Below are positions 17,081 through 25,594 of a stretch of DNA of 64,000 nt, one piece after another. The translations under genes and the position numbers were made by a program. Positions within the stretch are counted from its first letter, which is position 1, and the number at the start of each line of letters is the position of its first letter. This DNA is from Candidatus Cloacimonadota bacterium (GTDB taxonomy: Bacteria; Cloacimonadota; Cloacimonadia; Cloacimonadales; Cloacimonadaceae), in contig JAJBAV010000002.1 in the NCBI GenBank assembly GCA_020532085.1, positions 62,001 through 126,000 of the forward strand. Direction: 5' to 3'. Below the pieces are notes generated by a model. That model had not been told where the DNA came from and searched no databases. It saw nothing but the letters and a program-made list of their open reading frames with translations.

Positions 17081-17683
17081 TCACATTTGGGAAATGGGCG
17101 CGAAGCTTTTACGGTGGAGGGGACAGGGTCCGTGGTCTGAAATTGCCAGAAGATGCGCGGCGGTGCCGTAACCTTTGTGTTGGGCAAAGCCGTAGAGCGG
17201 ATACTGGGGATCGTAGCCGGCCATGAGGCGGTCCCGGTGAACCTTGGCGAGGATGGAAGCGGCCGCGACGCAGGCTGAGAGAGCATCTCCGCGGATCAGG
17301 CACCTGGCCGGACAGGGCAGGCCAGACGGCATTTGATTGCCGTCAACGAGGCAAAGACCGGATGGCGCGGCGAGGGCGCAAACCGCTTCCCGCATGCCTT
17401 TCAGCGTGGCCAGGAGGATGTTGTGGGCGTCGATCCAGGCGGCGTCAACTTCCACGATGTGGAAGGCCACAGCGGTGGCGGTGATCTGCGCGAACAACTG
17501 CTCCCGGCGTTTGGGTGAGAGTTTTTTGCTGTCGTTGATTCCTTCGATGGGACGCGAGTAATCCAGCGCCACGGCGGCGATCACCACCGGTCCGGCCAGG
17601 GCGCCGCGTCCGGCTTCGTCCACCCCGATCAGGCGGCCTTGAGTTCGCGGCAGGGCCAGGTCGTAGGCGAAGAGGGCGCTCAC
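17081..17683 (-). CDS. rnhB: Ribonuclease HII
   Basis: 200 aa. It cleaves RNA in RNA-DNA hybrids and removes misincorporated ribonucleotides. GVDEAGRGALAGPVV (about 20-34) carries the first acidic pair (DE), INDSKKLSPKRRE the SKK loop, NILLATLKGMREAV and GLCLVDGN the next Asp, and RGDALSACVAAASILAKVHRD the last catalytic Asp with the helix that recognises the ribonucleotide junction. Length and motif order match type 2 RNase H. Its ATG overlaps the stop of the upstream methyltransferase-fusion gene by 4 nt, making it the last gene of the psuG-dppA-pyrE operon. A long hairpin lies 38 bp past its stop. Confidence 0.97.
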   Translation of the reverse strand: MSALFAYDLALPRTQGRLIGVDEAGRGALAGPVVIAAVALDYSRPIEGINDSKKLSPKRREQLFAQITATAVAFHIVEVDAAWIDAHNILLATLKGMREAVCALAAPSGLCLVDGNQMPSGLPCPARCLIRGDALSACVAAASILAKVHRDRLMAGYDPQYPLYGFAQHKGYGTAAHLLAISDHGPCPLHRKSFAPISQM

Positions 17684-19152
17684 AGCGGTTTTTGAAGCAG
17701 GAAGAAGAGGCGGAAGTAGCGGTTGTCGAGGTCGTTGCCGTCGCGGGAAAGCAGATTGGGCCTGGTATCCGGGGCGAAGATGGCCTTGAGCTGCAGTTTG
17801 GAGGCGGCGCAGAGCTCAATCAGTTCTGAAGTCCTGTACACACGCTGCACGTGGCGTTCCTCAAAGCGCTCATAGGCGTTGAGGTTTTTGCGGAAAAGGA
17901 AGAAATGCGTGATCTGGCGGTAGGTGAGAGGTTCGTAGCTGGAGATCTGGATCAGATAACCGTCGCGGACGCGGTTGAAGGAAGTGGTGTCGCAGAAATT
18001 TTCCAGGCTGTTGTGGAGGGTGGAAATGTCGAAGATGAAGGTCCCGCCGGGATTAAGGGCAGCATACGCGTTGGTTAGCAGTTGGGCGGCCTCGGCTTTT
18101 TTCACCAGGTAGTTGAAGCTGTCGAAGAGGCAGAAGACGAGGTCGTAGCCGCCACCGGGGATGGGATCGGTGAGGGAATTGAGGAAGAGGGAGGGTTTGA
18201 AGGGCTTGCTTTCAGCGATGTGCAGCATGTAGGGCGAAAGGTCGCAGGCATCCACCTCAAAGCCTCTAAAAACCAGGATCTCAGACGCGTTGGCAGTTCC
18301 GCAGGCCAGTTCCAGAATGCGTTTGGGGGCTGTTCGCGTCACGCGCTTGTGCCAGGACAGGATCAGGTCCACCCACTGCTCATAATTCACGTGGGACATG
18401 TAAGAATCGTAATACTGCGCGAAGAGGGAATAGGAGGCCTGATACGCGGAGGGAGTTCCGGGACTGTTTCCTTCAGTGTTTTCCGCGGCTTCGGCCCCGG
18501 CCTGGCGCAGACGGTTCAGGGCGGCCAGAAAGTCCACCTTTTCTTCATCCAGGGCGAGGTTTAGCGCCTGCCGTCCCCGCCAGTGGTGGCGGACCGTGAA
18601 CGAGGCCAGGCTGGAGTGGCAGACAGCGGAGACCAGATCGTGGTTGCGGGTGCAGAGCAGCTCACCGTAGCAGGCGCGGCGGTAAGCGTCAAAATCCACG
18701 TAGATGCTGCCGTCTTTCGGTGAGCCCAAAATGGGAACCTCAGCGCGGAGGATGGCCGGATGGCGATCCAGGGCCTGGCAGAGTTCGTCGATCCGCGCCG
18801 TGAAACCCTCATCCAGCGCGCTCAGATCGGCCAAAGAGAGGCCGGCGCTGTCGTAGAGCGTAATGGATGAAGTTCCGGTGGCACGGGCCCAGCGCTGCTG
18901 TGTGCCCAAGCTGGCGAAGCAGAGCTCCGTGATCCCTGCCGTGGCGACAAATTCCTCCATCGCGGCAACAGGATCCGCCCCTGAAAAAGCTTGGGGCAGG
19001 AAGGCCGGATGTTCGGGCAGTTCTTCCGAGTCCTCTTGTCCGGCGTAAAGATAGTGCCAGCGCGATCCGGCGCGAAAAGGAAAGAATTGCCAGATCGCGG
19101 CAAGTTGCTGGCGCTCCCAGCGGGTGAGGGCGATCACGGCGAGGTCGTTCAA
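17680..19152 (-). CDS. Unknown N-terminal domain fused to SAM-dependent methyltransferase
   Basis: About 490 aa if the TTG at 19152, just after the pyrE stop, is used. The frame is open to 19224, but that stretch (PARCARPKPRSPAPAPA) mirrors pyrE and is unlikely. Residues 1-225 match no family I recognise; they include WQFFPFRAGSRWHYLYAG, YVDFDAYRRACYGELLC and LNLALDEEKVDFLAALNRLR. Residues about 245-490 are a class I methyltransferase: LFAQYYDSYMSHVNYEQW, RILELACGTANASEIL (motif I), VDACDLSPYML, YDLVFCLFDSFNYL and FIFDIST. Substrate unknown. The gene lies between pyrE and rnhB and overlaps rnhB, so it is co-expressed with nucleotide-metabolism genes. Confidence 0.82.
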   Translation of the reverse strand: MNDLAVIALTRWERQQLAAIWQFFPFRAGSRWHYLYAGQEDSEELPEHPAFLPQAFSGADPVAAMEEFVATAGITELCFASLGTQQRWARATGTSSITLYDSAGLSLADLSALDEGFTARIDELCQALDRHPAILRAEVPILGSPKDGSIYVDFDAYRRACYGELLCTRNHDLVSAVCHSSLASFTVRHHWRGRQALNLALDEEKVDFLAALNRLRQAGAEAAENTEGNSPGTPSAYQASYSLFAQYYDSYMSHVNYEQWVDLILSWHKRVTRTAPKRILELACGTANASEILVFRGFEVDACDLSPYMLHIAESKPFKPSLFLNSLTDPIPGGGYDLVFCLFDSFNYLVKKAEAAQLLTNAYAALNPGGTFIFDISTLHNSLENFCDTTSFNRVRDGYLIQISSYEPLTYRQITHFFLFRKNLNAYERFEERHVQRVYRTSELIELCAASKLQLKAIFAPDTRPNLLSRDGNDLDNRYFRLFFLLQKPL

Positions 19153-19156
19153 GGCT

Positions 19157-19948
19157 TCAGAGCAGTTTGTCGCTGGCGCCGGGGCGGGTGAGCGGGGTTT
19201 GGGCCGCGCACAGCGGGCAGGCATCGGCGTTAAAGACGGGAACGTCCATCTTCAGCAATGATACGAAGGGGCAGCCGAAATCCGCCGCGCCGCCGGAGCG
19301 ATCCACGATCCCGGCTACGGCTTGGACCTTGATCCCGCGCTGGCTGAGGCAGTCGATCACCTCGCGCACGGAACCGCCGGTGGTGATGATGTCCTCGATC
19401 ACCACGGCCTGTTTCACCCCAGAGAGGTCAAAACCGCCGCGGATGGTCATCTGGCCGTCCTTGCGCTGGCTGAAGACGAAGTTTTTGCCCAGCAGCCGGG
19501 CCACTTCGAAAGCCAGCACGATCCCGCCGTAAGCGGGGCCGGCCACGGTGTCGAATTCATAGGGTTCAAGGAGTTCAGCCAGCAGTTCGCAAACTTTCAG
19601 GGTGGCCGCAGGATCCTGCAGCAGCCTGATCTTTTCCACGTAGGTGCCGCTGTGTTTCCCGGAGGTGAGCAGAAAGTGGCCTTCAAGGATGGCGCCGTTG
19701 GCGATGAGAATGTTCCTAACCTCAGGCGTGTTCTGCTGTTCGGCCAGAAGTTCCCGGGCGCGGGTCTCGTCACCGGAGCCCACCTGCAGTTCGATGTCGA
19801 ATTTTCCCGGCAGGATGCCCGGCAGCATGGAGTAAACGAGTTCGTTTTGCAAAAAGGCCTGAATGCCTTTGTCCGCGAGGAATTCGCGGGCGAGGTCGGC
19901 TTCAAAGTTATCTCTGAACCTGGCGATGGTTACGAGCACGGGATCCAT
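19157..19948 (-). CDS. pyrE: Orotate phosphoribosyltransferase with N-terminal DUF2007 domain
   Basis: 263 aa. Residues 1-70 (VLVTIARFRDNFEADLAREF, LQVGSGDETRARELLAE) resemble DUF2007, a small PII-like signal-transducing domain normally found alone. Residues about 75-250 are an OPRT: GAILEGHFLLTSGKHSGTYV, TVAGPAYGGIVLAFEVARLL, FSQRKDGQMTIRGGFD and the PRPP motif VIEDIITTGGSVREVI. OPRT joins orotate and PRPP to make OMP in pyrimidine synthesis. The tail has a CPLC pair. The gene follows dppA by 9 nt and is followed almost at once by the methyltransferase fusion. No other pyr gene is nearby. The DUF2007 fusion is the odd feature and may provide regulation. Confidence 0.9.
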   Translation of the reverse strand: MDPVLVTIARFRDNFEADLAREFLADKGIQAFLQNELVYSMLPGILPGKFDIELQVGSGDETRARELLAEQQNTPEVRNILIANGAILEGHFLLTSGKHSGTYVEKIRLLQDPAATLKVCELLAELLEPYEFDTVAGPAYGGIVLAFEVARLLGKNFVFSQRKDGQMTIRGGFDLSGVKQAVVIEDIITTGGSVREVIDCLSQRGIKVQAVAGIVDRSGGAADFGCPFVSLLKMDVPVFNADACPLCAAQTPLTRPGASDKLL

Positions 19949-19957
19949 TGTTGCTCC

Positions 19958-20794
19958 TTACATTGAGGTGGTTGAGGCCAGATAGACCAGCACCATGATG
20001 GTCTCAAAAACGATCTCATAGTCGTCAGCCGTGAATTCGAGGGTGCGTCCGTCGAGGCGTTTTGTGTATGGCATCAGGGCGGCCTGGTCGGCCATGGAAG
20101 TGTGGTTGAACTCGATCCTGAGGGTGATGGGGGCTTCGAACCTGTACAGTGGAAGGCTGGCACTGTCTTTGGCCAGGGTGTTCAAAACGGCCGCGCGGGT
20201 GCACTCATCCACGGCCAGGCGTGAATAGTTCTTGGCGGAAAACTTCGCCACAGCCTGCTTCGTGGCCACAAATTCCAGCCAGGGCAGGGGACCTGCCAGT
20301 TCGGTTTTCAGGGCTTCGTCTCCGGAAACCAGGGTCACGGGGATGTTCTTGTAACCCGCGAAGGCAGCGTTGATGAGGGCTTCGCTCATCTTCTGGCCGT
20401 TGATCCAGATGTTGTGGATGCGGCTGTTGGAATAGGTGTGGTCCATGTTGCCGCGCAGGGCACCGGTGCCGCTGTGGTAGCCGAGCAGCCAAACCTGGCT
20501 GTAATCCGCGCTGAGCTCCGGCATCATGTAGCGGGGCCGGGGACAGCCGGAGATCAGGTTGATCCTGGCATCCAGCTCGGTGATCCCATAGTCCAGGTTG
20601 TCGCCCGCGCTGTGGGAATCGGCAATGGTGATCTCTTCAATTTTAGAAGCCTGGGGACTGCCCAAAGCCGCTGACAGTGCGGTGGTCACGTGTTGGGTGA
20701 TGCATTTGCGCACGGCCGGGCGGTCGGTTTTTTCCTGTTCCCAGTTGAAGGTTCCGGGCATGCCTTCCATGTCGATCGAGATGTAAATTCTCAT
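19958..20794 (-). CDS. M55-family D-aminopeptidase (DppA-like)
   Basis: 278 aa. ISIDMEGMPGTFNWEQE (about 5-21) holds the first zinc ligands (D and E), ITIADSHSAGDNLDY the DSH motif, and VWLLGYHSGTGALRGNMDHT the next His ligands, all as in zinc-dependent DppA, a self-compartmentalised decamer acting on D-amino-acid peptides. The downstream part NIPVTLVSGDEAL is also conserved. Its ATG overlaps the psuG stop by 4 nt. A role in recycling cell-wall or D-amino-acid peptides in the cytosol is the family expectation; the exact substrate is unknown. Confidence 0.9.
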   Translation of the reverse strand: MRIYISIDMEGMPGTFNWEQEKTDRPAVRKCITQHVTTALSAALGSPQASKIEEITIADSHSAGDNLDYGITELDARINLISGCPRPRYMMPELSADYSQVWLLGYHSGTGALRGNMDHTYSNSRIHNIWINGQKMSEALINAAFAGYKNIPVTLVSGDEALKTELAGPLPWLEFVATKQAVAKFSAKNYSRLAVDECTRAAVLNTLAKDSASLPLYRFEAPITLRIEFNHTSMADQAALMPYTKRLDGRTLEFTADDYEIVFETIMVLVYLASTTSM

Positions 20795-21726
20795 GTTTGT
20801 TCCTTTTTGGCGATCGCCTTGGCCAGTTCCGCCGCCACTTTCACGTTGGCGCGGAGCAGCGCCAGATTGGCACTTACGGAACCACCTTTCGTGGCCTGGG
20901 CCAGAAAGTCAAGCAGAAAAGGCGTGAGCGCTTTTCCTCCGATCTCGTGAAGTCGGGCTGCCACCAAAGCCTGATCGATGAACGCTTCCATTTGCGGGGC
21001 GGGAATGCTGTCCGCGGCAGGGATGGGATTGGCGATGAGCAGGCCTTGGCCACCCAGGTCCAGATGGTTTTTCCAGAGCCGGGCGAAATCCTCCGCGCTG
21101 TCGATCCGGTCGATGCCGAGGTCGCTCTGGGCCGTGTAGAAGAGGGGAAAGCTGTCAGTTTGCCAGCCCAGCACAGGAACGGCCAGGGTTTCCAGATATT
21201 CCAGCGTGGCCGGAACGTCCAGGATGGCTTTGCAGCCGGCGGAAACCACCGCCACGGGAATCGACGCGAGGGCGGTCAGATCGCTGGACACGTCCAGGGT
21301 GTTCTCCCAGCCGCGATGCACGCCACCGATCCCGCCGGTGGCGAAGATCCGGATCCCGGCCAGCGCGGCCAGTTTCATGGTGGCGGAAACCGTGGTCCCG
21401 CCGCTGTGGCCGAGGCTGAAGGCCAGGGGCAGATCGCGCGCGCCAAGTTTGAGAAAGGATCCCGGCCGCTTAAGCAGGGGAGTGATCTTATCGATGAGCT
21501 CTTCGTCCACTCCCACTCGCGCGGTACCGTTCAATACAATGATCGTGGCCGGGGTCACCCCCGCGTTCACCAATATCTCTTCCAGAGACCTCAGCACAGC
21601 CAGGTTCTGCGGCCAGGGCAGTCCGTGCGTGAGCACCGTCGATTCCAGCGCCACCACCGGCCGGCCTTTCGCCAGCGCGGAACTTACCGCCGGGGACAGG
21701 GCCAAATCATCCATAGATCTGGGCAT
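20791..21726 (-). CDS. psuG: Pseudouridine-5'-phosphate glycosidase
   Basis: 311 aa from the ATG at 21726, which has GGAGG 6 nt upstream. An earlier in-frame ATG at 21756 falls inside the rlpA terminator hairpin and is rejected. The enzyme reversibly cleaves pseudouridine 5'-phosphate to ribose 5-phosphate and uracil. Family motifs: RPVVALESTVLTHGLPWP (near 25), IIVLNGTARVGVDEE, LPLAFSLGHSGGTTVSATM, IFATGGIGGVHRG, DVSSDLTAL and VVSAGCKAILDVPATLEYLE, containing the catalytic Lys region. No psuK kinase is adjacent. It heads an operon with dppA, pyrE, the methyltransferase fusion and rnhB, a grouping consistent with nucleotide salvage. Confidence 0.95.
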   Translation of the reverse strand: MPRSMDDLALSPAVSSALAKGRPVVALESTVLTHGLPWPQNLAVLRSLEEILVNAGVTPATIIVLNGTARVGVDEELIDKITPLLKRPGSFLKLGARDLPLAFSLGHSGGTTVSATMKLAALAGIRIFATGGIGGVHRGWENTLDVSSDLTALASIPVAVVSAGCKAILDVPATLEYLETLAVPVLGWQTDSFPLFYTAQSDLGIDRIDSAEDFARLWKNHLDLGGQGLLIANPIPAADSIPAPQMEAFIDQALVAARLHEIGGKALTPFLLDFLAQATKGGSVSANLALLRANVKVAAELAKAIAKKEQT

Positions 21727-21748
21727 GATTTCCTCCACATACAAAAAT

Positions 21749-21791
21749 GGAATCAATCTTTACTCTGGCATAAGGGCAAGGATTGATTCCG
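21749..21791 (-). terminator. Intrinsic terminator after rlpA
   Basis: On the minus strand GGAATCAATC pairs with GATTGATTCC around a 22-nt loop and is followed by ATTTTTG. It lies 25 bp past the rlpA stop and just upstream of the psuG RBS. Confidence 0.75.
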
Positions 21792-21815
21792 TGTTTTGTT
21801 TCAGGCACTGTTGAG

Positions 21816-22316
21816 CTAAAGCTCGGTGTATTCTTTCCTGTCCTGAAGTTTCACCACTTCCACCTTCATCACGCCGGCCGCGATCATGCCGATCTCTTTG
21901 GCCGCGCCGAAGGAGAGGTCGATATCCCGTCCGCGTTTAAAGGGACCGCGGTCGGTAACGCGAACGATCACGTTCTTGCCGTTTTTGGGATTGGTAACTT
22001 TAAGGAGGGTTTGGAAGGGGAGGGTTTTGTGCGCGCAGGTCATCGCGTACTGGTTGTAAACTTCACCGCTGGCTGTGCGGCGACCGTGGAAGCCTTTTCC
22101 ATAGTAGGAGGCCACCCAGGTCTCGCCCGGCGGTGTTTCTTCCACTCCCGGAGGTTCCTGGGTGTGCAGGGAATCGATCACCACCGCCTGTGACTCAGGG
22201 ATCGTGAGCTCTTCCGTGCTCGGTTGTCCCGCCACGGTCTGCGCGATTATCGGAGCGATGAACATCACCCAGATCGCGAAAACAGTGGAGAGAATTTTCT
22301 TAGATTGATTTCTCAT
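21816..22316 (-). CDS. rlpA: RlpA-like septal-ring lytic transglycosylase (DPBB domain)
   Basis: 166 aa. A signal peptide ([19 protein letters not shown]) and a short Pro/Glu-rich linker lead into a double-psi beta-barrel domain (about 67-160): [56 protein letters not shown] and [17 protein letters not shown]. The usual Asp and His residues of active RlpA transglycosylases, which cleave peptidoglycan glycan strands lacking stem peptides, are present. No SPOR domain follows. A TTGACAGAAA box lies at 22381-22372 on the same strand. It is divergent from the 2-oxoacid oxidoreductase operon. Confidence 0.92.
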   Translation of the reverse strand: MRNQSKKILSTVFAIWVMFIAPIIAQTVAGQPSTEELTIPESQAVVIDSLHTQEPPGVEETPPGETWVASYYGKGFHGRRTASGEVYNQYAMTCAHKTLPFQTLLKVTNPKNGKNVIVRVTDRGPFKRGRDIDLSFGAAKEIGMIAAGVMKVEVVKLQDRKEYTEL

Positions 22317-22615
22317 TTTTTTTGTTCCATGTTTTGCTTAAGTCTCGCCGCTGAACTTTTTGGAGGGCTCATTTCTGTCAAGGTTTTTTTTTGTATTTTT
22401 GGGTTAACCAACTGTGCGGCAGCATGTTGAGCTGGTGGTCCAAGACCAGCTTTGCCAACTTGGGAACCCGGAAGCCATCCTCCCTGAAGCCGGATTTTTC
22501 CTCCGACCCCAAAAACCCCGGTCCAGCGGGCGGCGGAAGAAATAGTTTGACAGAAATCACCTGTTTCCGGCTCTATCGCAGCATCAGAAAATTACTGTGG
22601 AAAAGGAGTACGGCC

Positions 22616-22819
22616 ATGCCCAGAATGACGGTTGACCCGTATTATTGCAAAGGTTGTGGACTCTGCATCGCGGCCTGCCCGAAGAAGATCATCCGGTTTT
22701 CCGAGGACATCAACGCGAAAGGATACCACTACGCTGAGTGTTTCAAGCAGGATGAATGCATCGCCTGCAAAATGTGTTACATGACCTGCCCAGATGTGGC
22801 GATCACGGTCGAGAAGTGA
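22616..22819 (+). CDS. 2-oxoacid:ferredoxin oxidoreductase delta subunit (2[4Fe-4S] ferredoxin)
   Basis: 67 aa from the ATG at 22616, 8 nt after AAAAGGAG; the frame is open further upstream but without a better start. Two Cys clusters, CKGCGLCIAACPKK and CIACKMCYMTCPDVAI, bind two [4Fe-4S] centres. They carry electrons from the TPP subunits to free ferredoxin. It is the first gene of a four-gene unit (delta-alpha-beta-gamma), and the next gene starts 7 nt later. A candidate promoter, TTGACA at 22547 with CTCTAT 18 bp on, precedes it by about 65 bp. Confidence 0.92.
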   Translation: MPRMTVDPYYCKGCGLCIAACPKKIIRFSEDINAKGYHYAECFKQDECIACKMCYMTCPDVAITVEK

Positions 22820-22826
22820 GGTTGAG

Positions 22827-23915
22827 ATGTCGAAAATATTGATGAAAGGCAACGAAGCTGTGGCCGAAGCGGCGATCAGATCTGGCTGCCGGCACTATTT
22901 CGCCTACCCGATCACCCCTCAGAGCGAGCTTATCGAATACATGGCCAAGATGATGCCCAAGGTGGGGGGAACCTTCCTCCAGGCCGAAAGCGAAGTCGCG
23001 GCCATCAACATGGTTTACGGGGCTGCCGGGGCCGGAAAACGCGTGATGACCTCCTCCTCCTCGCCCGGGATCTCCCTTAAAATGGAGGGGATATCCTACA
23101 TCGCCGGCGCGGAGCTGCCCGCGGTGCTCGTGAACGTTCAGCGCGGAGGACCGGGCCTGGGCGACATCCAGCCCGCGCAGGGGGACTATTTTCAGGCCAC
23201 CAAAGGTGGCGGCCACGGCGATTACCGCCTCATTGTGCTCGCTCCCAGTTCCGTGCAGGAATTCGCGGACATGGCCTCCGAGGCCTTCGATCTGGCGGAT
23301 AAATACCGCAACCCCGTGATGATCCTGGCCGACGGCATGCTGGGCCAGATGATGGAACCGGTGGAATTCCGGGAAGCCAAGACCCAGGCGGAGATCGACG
23401 CCCTGGGGAAACAGCACAACTCCTGGTGCATCTGCCCCAATGAAGACGGCGACAGGAAACACCACCACGAGATCAACTCTCTGGAGATCGACCCCGCCAT
23501 GCTGGAAAAGCACGTGGAAAAGCTCTACGAAAAGTACGCCGTGATCGAGAAAAACGAGATCCAGTACGACACCTACAACCTCTCCGACGCCAACGAGGTG
23601 CTCTGCGTGGCCTGGGGGACAGCCTCCCGCGTGGTGAAATCCGCCATCAACGAGCTCACCGCTGCCGGCAAGAGCGTTGGCCTCATCCGTCCCATCACCT
23701 GCTGGCCCTATCCCTACGAGGCTGTCGCCGCCGCCATCGGGCCCAAGGTGAAGGAAGTCTATGTGTTTGAACTCAACACCGGCCAGATGCTGGACGACGT
23801 AAAGATCGCTGTGAATGGCAAGGTCCCGGTCAAGTTCTGGGGCAAGGTTGGCGGGATCGTGTTCACCCCCGCGGAGATCCAGGCCAAGCTGGAAGCCTGT
23901 TTTGATAAGGAGTAA
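22827..23915 (+). CDS. vorB: 2-oxoacid:ferredoxin oxidoreductase alpha subunit (VorB/KorA type)
   Basis: 362 aa from the ATG at 22827. The N-terminal pyrimidine-binding domain has MKGNEAVAEAAIRSGCRHYF, YPITPQSELIEYMA, MTSSSSPGISLKMEGISYIA and VNVQRGGPGLGDIQPAQGDY. The central ADGMLGQMMEPVEF and C-terminal domain II (WGTASRVVKSAINEL, GLIRPITCWPYPYE) follow. This length and motif set is usually labelled VorB, acting on branched-chain 2-oxoacids, but a 2-oxoglutarate enzyme (KorA) cannot be excluded from sequence. The reaction decarboxylates the acid, forms acyl-CoA and reduces ferredoxin. It is followed by the TPP subunit 4 nt later. Confidence 0.93.
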   Translation: MSKILMKGNEAVAEAAIRSGCRHYFAYPITPQSELIEYMAKMMPKVGGTFLQAESEVAAINMVYGAAGAGKRVMTSSSSPGISLKMEGISYIAGAELPAVLVNVQRGGPGLGDIQPAQGDYFQATKGGGHGDYRLIVLAPSSVQEFADMASEAFDLADKYRNPVMILADGMLGQMMEPVEFREAKTQAEIDALGKQHNSWCICPNEDGDRKHHHEINSLEIDPAMLEKHVEKLYEKYAVIEKNEIQYDTYNLSDANEVLCVAWGTASRVVKSAINELTAAGKSVGLIRPITCWPYPYEAVAAAIGPKVKEVYVFELNTGQMLDDVKIAVNGKVPVKFWGKVGGIVFTPAEIQAKLEACFDKE

Positions 23916-23919
23916 ATCA

Positions 23920-24669
23920 ATGGAAGTTATCGCGAATAGACCCGAAACCCTCACCAAAACACCTTTCACCTATTGCCCCGGCTGCCTGCACGGCGTTGCC
24001 CACCGCCTCATCGCGGAAGCCATTGACGAACATGGCCTCATCAATTCCATGGCTGGAGTCGCCCCGGTCGGCTGCTCTGTCTTCGCTTACAAATTCTTCA
24101 ATTTCGACATGGCCGAGGCAGCCCACGGTCGCGCTCCAGCTGTTGCCACCGGCATGAAACGCGCCCGGCCGGACATGCATGTCTTCACCTATCAGGGTGA
24201 CGGCGACCTGGCCGCCATCGGCACCGCCGAGATCGTTCACGCCGCCAACCGTGGCGAGCATATCAGCGTCTTCTTCGTCAACAATGCCATCTACGGCATG
24301 ACCGGCGGACAGATGGCCCCCACCACCCTGCCCGAAATGAAGACCACCACAAGTCCCTACGGCCGCAATGTGGACGATATTGGCCATCCCATCCGCGTTT
24401 GCGAATTGCTGGCCACCCTGGTGGCGCCCTATTACATCGAAAGGGTGTCGCTGCTCAGCCCGGCCGAGATCATCAAGGCCAAGAAGGCCGTGGACAAAGC
24501 GATCCGCTATAACAAGGAAGGCCGCGGCTTCACCTTCATCGAATTCGTGAGCACCTGCCCCACCAACTGGGGCATCGATCCCGTTAAATCGCGCGACTGG
24601 GCGCGGGAAAACATGCTGCCCTTCTTCAAACCCGGTGTGTTCCGGGACAAGGGCGAGGGGGTGGAATGA
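23920..24669 (+). CDS. 2-oxoacid:ferredoxin oxidoreductase beta (TPP) subunit
   Basis: 249 aa from the ATG at 23920, with AAGGAG 9 nt upstream inside the end of the alpha gene. TPP-binding features: FTYCPGCLHGVAHRLIAEAI (the CPGC that helps hold the Fe-S cluster and TPP), VAPVGCSVFAY, TYQGDGDLAAIGTAEIVHAA (GDG) and FFVNNAIYGMTGGQMAPTTL (NN). It forms the catalytic core with the alpha subunit. Its stop overlaps the gamma-subunit ATG (ATGA). The substrate is either branched-chain 2-oxoacids or 2-oxoglutarate, as for alpha. Confidence 0.94.
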   Translation: MEVIANRPETLTKTPFTYCPGCLHGVAHRLIAEAIDEHGLINSMAGVAPVGCSVFAYKFFNFDMAEAAHGRAPAVATGMKRARPDMHVFTYQGDGDLAAIGTAEIVHAANRGEHISVFFVNNAIYGMTGGQMAPTTLPEMKTTTSPYGRNVDDIGHPIRVCELLATLVAPYYIERVSLLSPAEIIKAKKAVDKAIRYNKEGRGFTFIEFVSTCPTNWGIDPVKSRDWARENMLPFFKPGVFRDKGEGVE

Positions 24670-25211
24670 TGACCACTGAAATGATCTGCGCCGGATTCGG
24701 CGGACAAGGCGTTCTCACCATTGGCAAATTCATCGCCCAAGCGGGCATGAAGGAAGGAAAGAACGTTTCCTGGCTGCCGTCCTACGGACCCGAAATGCGC
24801 GGCGGAACGGCCAACGTCTCCACCGTGGTTTCCGACGGCCCCATCGCCTCTCCCATCGTGAGCTACCCAGACGTTCTGGTGGCCCTGAATCAGCCTTCTC
24901 TGGACAAGTTTGGCCCCAGCGTCCGCGCCGGCGGAGTGGTGATAATCAACACCAACGCCTGTCCCCATGGCTGCAAACGTGAAGACGTGAAGATCGTGGC
25001 CGCCCCCATGAGCGACATCTCGCTGGAGATAGGCTCCATGCGGGTGATGAACATGCTGGCCATCGGCATCGTGATCGGCAAGACCGGCCTCATCAAATAC
25101 GAGACCATGGAGGAGGACCTGAATGCCTTCCTCAAGGCCAAGGACCCCGACCTCTTGGAAAAAAACCTCATCGCCATCAAGCGCGGCATGGAGATCGGCC
25201 AGCAGCAGTAG
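24666..25211 (+). CDS. 2-oxoacid:ferredoxin oxidoreductase gamma subunit
   Basis: 181 aa. MICAGFGGQGVLTIGKFIAQ is the POR gamma-domain opening. LPSYGPEMRGGTANVSTVVSD, VLVALNQPSLDKF and GSMRVMNMLAIGIVIGKTG follow in the usual order. It completes the delta-alpha-beta-gamma set, overlaps beta by 4 nt and is followed 57 bp later by an intrinsic terminator. The gamma domain positions CoA and bridges the catalytic dimer. It is distinct from the iorB paralogue at 12007-12576, although both share the GxGGQG motif. Confidence 0.94.
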   Translation: MMTTEMICAGFGGQGVLTIGKFIAQAGMKEGKNVSWLPSYGPEMRGGTANVSTVVSDGPIASPIVSYPDVLVALNQPSLDKFGPSVRAGGVVIINTNACPHGCKREDVKIVAAPMSDISLEIGSMRVMNMLAIGIVIGKTGLIKYETMEEDLNAFLKAKDPDLLEKNLIAIKRGMEIGQQQ

Positions 25212-25267
25212 CATCCCGCCGGCGCTTCCTCGTTTTATAAAGTAAGCCGCCGGCCCATGATATCAGA

Positions 25268-25298
25268 AGGCGCGGAATTTTCTTCCGCGCTTTTGTTT
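25268..25298 (+). terminator. Intrinsic terminator of the 2-oxoacid oxidoreductase operon
   Basis: GCGCGGAA and TTCCGCGC pair around TTTTC and are followed by TTTTGTTT. Its T-tract is also the outer edge of the inverted repeat at 25291-25594. Confidence 0.82.
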
Positions 25299-25594
25299 GG
25301 CTCCATTTCAAACCGGGTGGGTAAAGCCTGGGGGCAACAGAAATGCCTACCCACCTCCATGTCCTGTCAGTCACGCCTTGAGCGCTTGCTTCCATCCCCC
25401 TCCCACGCCCCCCGCCTGATCATCGCATCAAACGCGGCGATCAGGCGGGAGGCGCGTCCGGGACCCGGGAAATGGCCTTGATGGCCAGAGGGCACCGTTT
25501 CGCACCTCCACAAGGTCCCAGGCGCTGCACTCTCACGCCAACGTATTACGCATGGGGCTTTACCCACCCGATTTGAAAGAGAGCCAAACAAAAG
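25291..25594. repeat. Non-coding 304-bp element with 38-bp terminal inverted repeats
   Basis: 25291-25328 (TTTTGTTTGGCTCCATTTCA onward, ending GGGTAAAGCC) matches the reverse complement of 25557-25594 at all but about three positions. The inside has no gene but holds a second dyad (CGCCTGATC/GATCAGGCG near 25417-25449). Each outer end is the T-tract of an intrinsic terminator facing inward from the flanking gene. The arrangement resembles a MITE or a duplicated terminator cassette. Confidence 0.85.

Noticed and set aside
14000-18000. Search for a DGR reverse transcriptase, Avd or template repeat near the variable region
   Set aside because: No protein with reverse-transcriptase motifs and no second copy of the variable segment was found here; the DGR call therefore rests on the VR pattern only.
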